Assembly (NCBI GenBank): GCA_947468255.1 | Contig: CANIMM010000102.1 | Location: 1 to 9,677, forward strand | Direction of reading: 5' to 3' | Source of the DNA: Chitinophagaceae bacterium | GTDB taxonomy: Bacteria > Bacteroidota > Bacteroidia > Chitinophagales > Chitinophagaceae | DNA: 9,677 bases | Shown: in pieces, positions 1-5,898 of the stretch | How positions within the stretch are numbered: the stretch's first letter is position 1 | Layout of the letters: the number at the start of each line of letters is the position of its first letter | Program-made: the position numbers and the translations under genes | The notes under the pieces: model-generated | Seen by the model: the letters and a program-made list of their open reading frames with translations, nothing else | Told to the model about the DNA's origin: nothing | The model's database searches: none

Positions 1-2199
1 ATCCACTAGCAAGTCGTTGCTATATACTTTTGGACGAATGGCTGCATGTGGGCATACAAAGAAACATTTGCCACATTGTGAGCAAAGGCTTGCATCCCAT
101 ACCGGCACTTGGTCGGCAATATTTCTTTTTTCAAAACGAGTGGTAGCAGATGGGTAAGTGCCATCCGCAGGAAATGCGCTTACCGGTAAGTCATCCCCCT
201 CGCCGGCAATAATCCTTGCCAGTACCTGCTGTACAAAATGGGGGGCATTGCCAGAGATGGCTGGCTCTGTTGCTTTATTGCCAATGGTGAAATTTGAATA
301 ATCTAGTAAGGAAAGATTTTCGATGGTTTTATCTACCGCATCGTAATTTTTTTGAACTACCGCATCCCCTTTCCTTCCATAGGTTTTAAGGATGGCTTTT
401 TTAATGGAATGAATGGCTTGTTCTTTGGGCATTATATTGGAGATGGCAAAAAAACAGGTTTGTAAAATCGAATTGATTCTTGACCCCATGCCGGTTTCTT
501 TGGCAACTTTGGATGCATTGATTACATAGAACTTCAGTTTTTTCTCTACAATTTCTTCCTGAATTTTTTGGGGTAGATGGTGCCATACTGCTTCTTTTTC
601 ATAAGGCGCATTGAGTAAAAAGGTAGCACCCTGTTGAGCATCTTTGAGGATGTCGTATTTTTCCAAATATTGAAAATGGTGGCAGGCGATAAAATTAGCA
701 AAGTTGATTAGGTAAGTAGAGCGGATCGGTTGTTGGCTAAATCGTAAATGTGAAACAGTAAGGGAACCAGATTTTTTAGAATCATACACAAAATATCCCT
801 GTAGGTGCATATCGGTTTCATCGCCTAATATTTTGATGGTATTCTTGTTGGCACTCACCGTACCATCGGCACCCAATCCAAAAAAAAGGCCACGGAATAG
901 ATGTTGGTCTTCCAGTGAAAATGTTTTGTCGTAGGGTATACTGGTATGGGTGATATCATCTTCAATGCCAATGGTGAAACCGTTCTTGGGCTTTTCTTTT
1001 GAAAGTTCATCGAAAACTGCCATTACCATTGCCGGATTGAATTCTTTCGAAGCCAATCCGTAGCGGCCGCCAATTACTTTTGGTAGGGCAGTTTCCCATC
1101 CTGCATGAAGTGCATTGATTACATCCATAAACAATGGCTCGCCGATGGCACCGGTTTCTTTGCACCGATCTAGTACTGCAATATGGGTTACCGACTTAGG
1201 CAATGCGCCAATGAAATGTTTGACAGAAAATGGTCGATATAAATGGATGGACAGGCAGCCTGTTTTTGCACCTTTACTGTTGAGGTGATCAACGGTTTCA
1301 TGAACGGCTCCTGAACCGGAGCCCATGATGATGATGACCTTTTCTGCTGCGGCATCTCCGTAGTATTCAAAAAGCTGGTAGGCGCGCCCTGTCAATGTTT
1401 TGAATTGTTGCATAGTGGCTTCTACAATGGCCGGCACTTTCCAATGATATTCATTACAAGCTTCGCGGCTTTGAAAATAGACATCTGGATTTTGTGCGGT
1501 ACCCCGGATAAATGGATTTTCGGGGTTCAATGAGCGTTGCCGGTGTCGAGCCACATCATTTACATCAATCATTTGACGGATGATATCATCGGGCAAAACG
1601 GCTACTTCATTCAATTCATGCGAAGTGCGGAAGCCATCAAAAATATTTAAAAAGGGAATGCTGGATTTCAGCGTGGCGGCGGTAGCAATCATTGCCATAT
1701 CATGTGCCTCTTGTGCATTATTGCCAAAGAGCATTGCAAAACCCGTAGCCCTTACTGCCATTACATCACTGTGATCGCCAAAGATGGATAGTGCATGCGT
1801 GGCCAATGCCCTAGCAGCTATATGAAAAACGGTGGGGGTTAATTCACCCGCAATTTTATACATATTGGGGATCATTAACAACAGACCTTGTGAACAGGTA
1901 AAGGTGGAAGCCAATGCACCGCCCTGCAACGCACCGTGTATGGCACCCGCAGCCCCTGCCTCACTTTGCATTTCAATAATTTTAGGCACTTCCCCAAATA
2001 TGTTTTCCTTGTTTTCGCTGTTCCATTCATCGGCCCATTCACCCATGGTAGAGGAGGGCGTGATGGGGTAGATAGCGCAGACTTCACTTGTTTTGTAAGC
2101 AATATGCACCGCAGCCTCATTACCATCCATTATGGTAAATGCAGCTGCTTTTTTGGAAACATTAACGGCAGGCTTGCCGATGACAATGGAGCTTTCCAT
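1..2199 (-). CDS. nifJ: Pyruvate:ferredoxin (flavodoxin) oxidoreductase, homodimeric type, N-terminal 733 residues (3' end outside window)
   Basis: The family oxidatively decarboxylates pyruvate to acetyl-CoA and CO2 in the cytoplasm and passes the electrons to ferredoxin or flavodoxin. The frame is open from ATG at 2199 to the left edge, and an in-frame TAA lies 9 bases upstream of the ATG, so the start is well fixed. Seen in the protein: the domain I motif YPITPSS at residues 44-50 and the AARALATHALSIFGDHSD region with Arg130, which matches the pyruvate-contacting Arg of characterised PFORs. It continues through KVIIIMGSGSG and LYRPFS, typical of the transketolase C-like domain II, then the gamma-type domain (GLFFGLGADGTVSANKN). 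A ferredoxin-like quartet CxxCxxCxxxCP follows at Cys706, 709, 712 and 716. The second cluster set and the thiamine-diphosphate domain VI lie beyond the edge; full-length members are about 1,170-1,200 residues. No frameshift was seen in the parts checked. Family assignment is very secure; the choice between nifJ and por as symbol is convention. Confidence 0.96.
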   Translation of the reverse strand, partial: MESSIVIGKPAVNVSKKAAAFTIMDGNEAAVHIAYKTSEVCAIYPITPSSTMGEWADEWNSENKENIFGEVPKIIEMQSEAGAAGAIHGALQGGALASTFTCSQGLLLMIPNMYKIAGELTPTVFHIAARALATHALSIFGDHSDVMAVRATGFAMLFGNNAQEAHDMAMIATAATLKSSIPFLNIFDGFRTSHELNEVAVLPDDIIRQMIDVNDVARHRQRSLNPENPFIRGTAQNPDVYFQSREACNEYHWKVPAIVEATMQQFKTLTGRAYQLFEYYGDAAAEKVIIIMGSGSGAVHETVDHLNSKGAKTGCLSIHLYRPFSVKHFIGALPKSVTHIAVLDRCKETGAIGEPLFMDVINALHAGWETALPKVIGGRYGLASKEFNPAMVMAVFDELSKEKPKNGFTIGIEDDITHTSIPYDKTFSLEDQHLFRGLFFGLGADGTVSANKNTIKILGDETDMHLQGYFVYDSKKSGSLTVSHLRFSQQPIRSTYLINFANFIACHHFQYLEKYDILKDAQQGATFLLNAPYEKEAVWHHLPQKIQEEIVEKKLKFYVINASKVAKETGMGSRINSILQTCFFAISNIMPKEQAIHSIKKAILKTYGRKGDAVVQKNYDAVDKTIENLSLLDYSNFTIGNKATEPAISGNAPHFVQQVLARIIAGEGDDLPVSAFPADGTYPSATTRFEKRNIADQVPVWDASLCSQCGKCFFVCPHAAIRPKVYSNDLLVD

Positions 2200-2527
2200 A
2201 AACAGATATTATTTTGTAGTTTGAAATGCCACAAATTAATACCTGCTCATTTCTCAAAATGTGATTCATGTCATTTTGCAGGATGATTGTAATCTATTGC
2301 CTCTTTTCTTTGGGTTTAGGGGTTTAGAGTTTAGGGGTTTAGTTTGGGGTCTTCAACTTATTGCCTCTTTTTTTTTGGTTAGTTGTTTAGAGTTTAGGGG
2401 GTTTAGTTTGGAGCCTTTAGCTTATTGCCTCTTTTTTTTGGGTTTAGGTGTTTAGAGTTTAGGGGTTTAGTTTGGGGCTGTTTATCTAGTCGGTCAATTT
2501 GATTTGGTTGTTATTGCCCTAAATCTA
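2200..2527. other. Intergenic region between nifJ and the serine hydrolase gene
   Basis: These 328 bases hold no convincing gene. They lie downstream of the serine hydrolase stop and upstream of nifJ, both on the minus strand. Positions 2295-2486 are a tandem repeat array, listed separately. The 95 bases next to nifJ should contain its promoter. The best candidate I see on the minus strand is TTAATTTG (2239 down to 2232), one mismatch from the Bacteroidota -7 box TAnnTTTG. A TTTG at 2258-2255 lies upstream, but with a spacer of only 15, so this is weak. I see no clear hairpin terminator for the serine hydrolase gene. Open frames across this stretch on the plus strand (for example 2261-2455) are translations of the repeat and have no family features. 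Confidence 0.6.
2295..2486. repeat. Tandem array: three 64-bp units, G/T-rich, with nested TTTAGGG-like sub-repeats
   Basis: Each unit begins TATTGCCTCTTTT and continues with a T-run, then TTTAGGGG, GTTTAGA, GTTTAGGGG and GTTTAGTTTGGGG-type blocks. Units start at 2295, 2359 and 2423, exactly 64 bases apart. The first 55 bases of units 1 and 3 differ at only two positions; the last 9 bases are unrelated. Unit 2 is more diverged (GGTTAGTTG in place of GGTTTAGGGG). The internal 7-8 base periodicity suggests that each unit itself grew by slippage. Units are contiguous with no unique spacers, so this is not a CRISPR array. Its position just upstream of nifJ could affect expression, but nothing in the sequence proves a role. 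Confidence 0.9.
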
Positions 2528-2538
2528 CTAATCTACTA
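2523..2538. repeat. Tandem duplication of ATCTACTA across the serine hydrolase stop codon
   Basis: ATCTACTA is present twice in immediate succession (2523-2530 and 2531-2538). On the minus strand this spells TAGTAGAT twice and contains the last codons (Ile-Val-Asp) and the TAG stop of the serine hydrolase gene. Short enough to be chance or slippage. Confidence 0.5.
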
Positions 2539-3805
2539 TGGCCTGATAAGTTAATTGTCTAAATTTTTCCACTACATCGCCATGGGTGCTGCCTTGTAAC
2601 TGGCGATAAAAAAGCATCACTATTTTTTCTTTCGGATCTACCCAGTAAGAAGTGGCAAATGCACCGCCCCAGCTGAAAGTACCCTCTCGGGCAGGAGATC
2701 GTGCACTGCCTCTTTCTGTTTCCACTTGAAAACCAAGGCCAAATTTATCTACCCCTAGGCTAAGATCGCCTATTTGGTTCATGGTCATTAGTCGTATGCT
2801 ATTTCTACTCAGCAATTGTTTACCGTTGTATTTACCATTGTTCAAAAGCATTTGCAGAAAAACAGCATAGTCATAGATGGTAGAAGAAAGTCCCGCACCT
2901 CCAGAATAGTAACTACTCTTTAATAGTGGATAGTTCATCACTGTTGGCCCATTTAGAAGACTACCTATTGATTTTTGCAAATGGCCTAAAGAATCTTCTT
3001 TATATAAATTTACCAATCGCGCAGCTTTTTCTTGTGGAATAAAAAAGTAGGTATCCTTCATTCCTAGGGGTTGAAAAATACGGCTTGTAAAAAAATCATT
3101 GAGTGTGCTGCCAGAAATGATTTCTACTAGACAGCCTAGCAGGTCGGTATTTAAACCATAGGTAAATTTTTCACCTGGCTGATGCATCAAAGGCAATTTG
3201 CCCAATCGAGTCATTGCATCCAATAGGGTGCTGTTGATAACACCTAAGCCACTAGTGATATTATTTTTAGCATAAATAGCATTGGCTTCCTTGCTGCCAA
3301 TTTGTGCATAGCCAATTCCAGAAGTATGGGTGAGTAGATCACGGATGGTAATGTCTTTTTTAGATGGAACGGAAGTATAAGTGGTATCTGCCGTATTGAA
3401 TTTATCCAGCACCACTTGCTTGTTAAATGTAGGGATGTATTTTGAAATAGGGTCATCCAACAATAATTTGCCTTCTTCAAACAGCATCATGATAGCTACG
3501 CTGGTGATGGCTTTGGTTTGTGAGGCAATTCTGAAAATACCATCTTTTTGTAAGGGGGTTTTACTGGCAAGATCGTTGTAGCCAGCGGCCTTGTGATACA
3601 CAATTTTTCCATCATGTACAATCATAGCAACCGCGCCATTCATCCATTCTTTTTGAACCCATTCGTTCATGGCATTGTCTATTCGCTCTAGGCGATTGGA
3701 TGAAAAACCACCTGCTGCTGCATTGGCTATCTGGACTATTTTTTGTGCTGGCAAAAGGGTTGCCTGAAGAAGGATCACGGAAATCAGGAAAAAAAGCTGT
3801 TTCAT
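2528..3805 (-). CDS. Secreted serine hydrolase of the class C beta-lactamase / EstB-like family
   Basis: This is a 425-residue exported beta-lactamase-fold hydrolase. The family includes AmpC beta-lactamases, carboxylesterases such as EstB, and D-amino acid peptidases; substrate cannot be told from sequence. Residues 1-20 form a Sec signal peptide (MKQLFFLISVILLQ...LPA|Q) with no lipobox cysteine. The nucleophile motif SxxK is S95-Q-T-K98 inside FRIASQTK. The family motif DLLTHTSGIGY is at 156-166. The catalytic tyrosine is probably Y216 in FTYGLNTDLLG. The third element is WGG (379-381, in FSWGGAFATSYWVDP), which replaces the KTG of true class C beta-lactamases. That substitution and the EstB-like spacing favour an esterase or peptidase over an antibiotic-resistance enzyme. 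Length is normal for the family. The start is ATG at 3805; a likely -7 box lies 34 bases upstream, so the gene is probably transcribed alone or with its own promoter. The last codons and TAG stop lie in a small direct repeat. Confidence 0.93.
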   Translation of the reverse strand: MKQLFFLISVILLQATLLPAQKIVQIANAAAGGFSSNRLERIDNAMNEWVQKEWMNGAVAMIVHDGKIVYHKAAGYNDLASKTPLQKDGIFRIASQTKAITSVAIMMLFEEGKLLLDDPISKYIPTFNKQVVLDKFNTADTTYTSVPSKKDITIRDLLTHTSGIGYAQIGSKEANAIYAKNNITSGLGVINSTLLDAMTRLGKLPLMHQPGEKFTYGLNTDLLGCLVEIISGSTLNDFFTSRIFQPLGMKDTYFFIPQEKAARLVNLYKEDSLGHLQKSIGSLLNGPTVMNYPLLKSSYYSGGAGLSSTIYDYAVFLQMLLNNGKYNGKQLLSRNSIRLMTMNQIGDLSLGVDKFGLGFQVETERGSARSPAREGTFSWGGAFATSYWVDPKEKIVMLFYRQLQGSTHGDVVEKFRQLTYQAIVD

Positions 3806-3839
3806 TTTTGATTTTTTAAATGTTGTAATTGAATCAGTT

Positions 3840-3847
3840 CAAATATA
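3840..3847 (-). promoter_or_regulatory. Probable -7 box (TATATTTG) of the serine hydrolase gene
   Basis: On the minus strand TATATTTG matches the Bacteroidota -7 consensus TAnnTTTG exactly and lies 34 bases before the ATG at 3805. Transcription would start near 3833, giving a leader of roughly 28 bases. No TTG-type -33 box is visible at the usual 17-23 base spacing, so the call rests on the -7 box and position only. Confidence 0.45.
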
Positions 3848-3952
3848 AAAGGAGCGCTAAGCGATGGTAGTTTCGTACACCTTCAAATGGAAAGTTAGAT
3901 AAATAATGATTAGGGAGAGGTCATCTTTTTTAAATTCCCAGAGAGAAAAACA

Positions 3953-4738
3953 TCAATTGCGGTTGGGTTTGTTGTTCCGGATTAATTGTTCTTTTTTAAA
4001 CTGGTAAGAGGCATTGAGGATATATTGGTAAAATGCTACGGTGGTAGCCGTTTGTGCAAAATCAAAATCCGGTCGATACAGTACCATGAAATTATCTAGT
4101 TCAGCTCCTTCCAATCGGGTGATTCTTTTTACAGCAATTTTATTGAAACGGTATTTGATATAGTTCTCTTGTTCCTCTTCCAAAAGGCGGACTTGCATTT
4201 TCTGAATTTGCTTATTTCGTCTGAATCGGAAAATATTGATGAATTCACCCAAGTCTAATCCTACAGCGCCACTGCCTGGATTGATCGATGAGGATATGCC
4301 GGGTTTATCAAAATTGAATTTTTTACTGTAAAAAAGCCGGTTCTCGATGGAGTCTTGCCGGTAATTACGGGTATAAATTTTCACCTCTTTTAAAGTCTTA
4401 AATTTTTCAGTTATCCGAATATGGAGTGCTAGATCAAAACTGCCAATATTTTTTATCTGTCTTACTGCATATCGGGCGGTAGGTTTATTGTTGTAAATGA
4501 ATGTAAGGGAGTCTTTGTCGGTGGTTACAATTTCGTAATGGCCGGTAGAGTCGGTAATGGCTTGGGTACCCCCAGTGCTTTTCACCAATACGTTCACTAC
4601 GGGAATGATCCCAGTGGAATCAAATACATTACCGCTAATGGTGAGCTGCCCCATCGCTGCACCTGATAACAAAAGCAGGAATAGTAGGCTATAGTATATT
4701 TTGTTGGGCTGATTCAGGCAGAATGGTTTATAAGCCAC
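3953..4738 (-). CDS. Exported protein with carboxypeptidase-regulatory-like domain, function unknown
   Basis: The 261-residue protein has a Sec signal peptide: hydrophobic YYSLLFLLLLSGAAMG at 15-30, likely cut before or near Q31. A carboxypeptidase-D regulatory-like beta-sandwich follows at about 32-105, recognised from SGNVFDSTG and ITDSTGHYEI, a module common at the N terminus of Bacteroidota exported proteins. The C-terminal half is a charged region that I recognise only as a recurrent Bacteroidota family of unknown role: YRQDSIENRLFY at 126-137, GLDLGEFINIFRFRRNK around 160-176, and EEEQENYIKYRFN followed by ELDNFMVLYRP. There is no plug or beta-barrel, so it is not a TonB-dependent receptor. 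It probably acts in the periplasm or at the inner face of the outer membrane. The start is GTG at 4738; an in-frame TAA lies at 4750-4748 and the next Met is residue 29, inside the signal peptide, so GTG is the only sensible start. It lies 44 bases after purN on the same strand and is probably co-transcribed with it. Confidence 0.85.
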   Translation of the reverse strand: MAYKPFCLNQPNKIYYSLLFLLLLSGAAMGQLTISGNVFDSTGIIPVVNVLVKSTGGTQAITDSTGHYEIVTTDKDSLTFIYNNKPTARYAVRQIKNIGSFDLALHIRITEKFKTLKEVKIYTRNYRQDSIENRLFYSKKFNFDKPGISSSINPGSGAVGLDLGEFINIFRFRRNKQIQKMQVRLLEEEQENYIKYRFNKIAVKRITRLEGAELDNFMVLYRPDFDFAQTATTVAFYQYILNASYQFKKEQLIRNNKPNRN

Positions 4739-4782
4739 AATATTACGTTATCAAAACTTGATTCAAGCCATACCCGCTGCTT

Positions 4783-5661
4783 TTAACGGCTATTTTGCAT
4801 TTGAAGTAAGTTTTCTATCACTTCCGGATAATACTGGTGCTCTAATTGGTGAATTTTTTTTGCCAGCGTTGCGGCGGTATCATCTTGCTCAACAGTACAC
4901 TTGGCCTGGAAGATTATATTTCCATGGTCATAGAACTCATCTACATAATGTATAGTAATACCACTTTCTTTTTCACCAGCGGCAATTACGGCTTGGTGCA
5001 CATTATCTCCATACATTCCCTTTCCGCCATATTTTGGTAATAATGCGGGATGTATATTAATAATCTTATTTGGGTAAGCTTTAATTAGTGTAATGGGTAT
5101 TTTCCATAAAAAGCCGGCAAGTACAATAAATTGGATTCCCCTTGCGGTCAATTCGCTTACATAGCCATCTCCATTCAAAAACTGCTCCTTTTCGATGATC
5201 AGGGTGTCAATTTGGTATTTTGCTGCAATGGCAATCACCCCTGCGGTAGGCCGATTACATACTATTAGATTGATGGTGAAATTTTTTGTACCGGCTTGCG
5301 CAGCAATATTCATTTGCTGAATTATTTTTTCAGCATTACTACCGGCGCCGCTGGCAAAAATGGCTACCGACGGGATTGTTTGCTTATTGGCGCTCATTCG
5401 TTTTCGAATTTTTAAAAGGTATTGTTTAAAAAATGCAAACTGGCCTAAGGGAATGCTTACTAATAAAACAGCGAAAGGCCATAAAATCGAAGCGGCGAGT
5501 ACATAAAGTAGCATCCAAATGAATCCTTTATCAACATTCGTTAGTAAAAGCAACTTTCTGGCTGCCAATCCACATAGACTTCCTCCGCCAGCAAATGTAG
5601 CCAAGATCAGCGTCAAATTGATTCCATTAACCTTCCAGTGTTGTTTCAATTTTTCTACCAT
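4783..5661 (-). CDS. purN: Fusion of a DUF6787-like two-helix membrane domain with phosphoribosylglycinamide formyltransferase (PurN)
   Basis: PurN transfers the formyl group of 10-formyl-tetrahydrofolate to GAR, the third step of de novo purine synthesis. Numbered from ATG at 5661 the protein has 292 residues. Residues 1-89 resemble the Bacteroidota DUF6787 family: MVEKLKQHWKVNG, helix one about 14-34 with FAGGGSLCG and ARKLLLL, helix two about 47-72 with LWPFAVLLVSIPLGQF, then the basic KIRKR. Residues about 97-292 are a full PurN: phosphate loop FASGAGSN (102-109), catalytic Asn202 and His204 in INIHPALLPKYGG, Thr237 and Asp246 (in FYDHGNI), aligning with E. coli Asn106, His108, Ser135 and Asp144. 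Positive residues before helix one and after helix two place PurN in the cytoplasm. An upstream TTG at 5694 could extend the frame by 11 codons, but it fits better as a -33 box and the family begins at MVEKLK. Met89 could serve as an internal start giving free PurN. The DUF6787 name is from memory; PurN identity is very secure. Confidence 0.92.
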   Translation of the reverse strand: MVEKLKQHWKVNGINLTLILATFAGGGSLCGLAARKLLLLTNVDKGFIWMLLYVLAASILWPFAVLLVSIPLGQFAFFKQYLLKIRKRMSANKQTIPSVAIFASGAGSNAEKIIQQMNIAAQAGTKNFTINLIVCNRPTAGVIAIAAKYQIDTLIIEKEQFLNGDGYVSELTARGIQFIVLAGFLWKIPITLIKAYPNKIINIHPALLPKYGGKGMYGDNVHQAVIAAGEKESGITIHYVDEFYDHGNIIFQAKCTVEQDDTAATLAKKIHQLEHQYYPEVIENLLQMQNSR

Positions 5662-5665
5662 TCTG

Positions 5666-5694
5666 CAAAAGTGGGTTAAAAATTTGTGATTCAA
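5666..5694 (-). promoter_or_regulatory. Promoter of the DUF6787-purN gene (TTG-N18-CACTTTTG)
   Basis: On the minus strand TTG at 5694-5692 is followed by 18 bases and then CACTTTTG at 5673-5666, one mismatch from TAnnTTTG. This spacing fits the Bacteroidota sigma factor consensus. Only 4 bases separate the -7 box from the ATG at 5661, so the transcript would begin at or within a few bases of the start codon, that is, be leaderless or nearly so. The same ACTTTTGCAGAAT string occurs in the oppositely directed actA promoter. Confidence 0.5.
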
Positions 5695-5722
5695 TGGGGC
5701 GATACCAAAAAACTATTCCGGC

Positions 5723-5754
5723 GACATTGGATTACAAATTCGTGACAATGGATT
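5723..5754. repeat. Direct repeat GACATTGGATT / GACAATGGATT, 21-base period
   Basis: Two 11-base copies at 5723-5733 and 5744-5754 differ at one position and are 21 bases apart, two helical turns. They sit in the divergent region between purN and actA, roughly 90-120 bases before the actA -7 box and 30-60 bases behind the purN -33 box. This is the arrangement expected of paired regulator sites, but no known operator was recognised and chance is possible. Confidence 0.35.
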
Positions 5755-5817
5755 TAGGTCAAAATGAACAATCGGCTGAAAATCAAGCCTGGCAAGGAAA
5801 AATATTTTTTTCAAATG

Positions 5818-5850
5818 TTAGTATTATCTCATAATCCTATCTTACTTTTG
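5818..5850 (+). promoter_or_regulatory. Probable promoter of the ACIII (act) operon
   Basis: TACTTTTG at 5843-5850 matches the Bacteroidota -7 box TAnnTTTG exactly. TTAG at 5818-5821, one mismatch from TTTG, lies 21 bases upstream as a possible -33 box. Transcription would start near 5855-5858, giving a leader of about 40 bases before the ATG of actA at 5899. The leader is A/T-rich and has no Shine-Dalgarno sequence, as is usual in this phylum. Confidence 0.55.
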
Positions 5851-5898
5851 CAGAATTATTAGGATATTTTTCCTCACCAGACACCCGTTTTCAACTGT

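Noticed and set aside
1875..2286. Overlapping open frames of 79-116 residues on both strands inside and beside the nifJ 5' end
   Set aside because: They overlap the clear nifJ reading frame, which shows family motifs throughout; these are shadow frames.
2311..2349. Telomere-like DNA (TTTAGGG blocks resemble plant telomere repeats)
   Set aside because: The blocks are irregular, short and within a bacterial chromosome context between ordinary genes; the resemblance is from sub-repeat composition.
2261..2455. Small plus-strand protein gene across the repeat array
   Set aside because: Its codons are the G/T-rich repeat translated into Leu/Phe/Gly runs. No start context, family features or conservation can be argued.
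2295..2486. CRISPR array
   Set aside because: The units are contiguous 64-bp tandem copies with no unique spacers of constant length and no cas genes nearby.
2528..3805. Antibiotic-resistance (AmpC) beta-lactamase
   Set aside because: SxxK is present but the KTG triad is replaced by WGG, as in EstB-like esterases and peptidases; resistance activity cannot be supported.
4757..4767. Palindrome CTTGATTCAAG between purN and the next gene as a terminator or operator
   Set aside because: Arms are 5 bases around a single base, too tight for a hairpin, with no T-run; an 11-base palindrome is expected by chance.
5662..5694. TTG at 5694 as the true start of the PurN fusion
   Set aside because: It adds 11 residues not typical of the DUF6787 family start, which fits MVEKLK at 5661, and the TTG fits a -33 promoter box at correct spacing.
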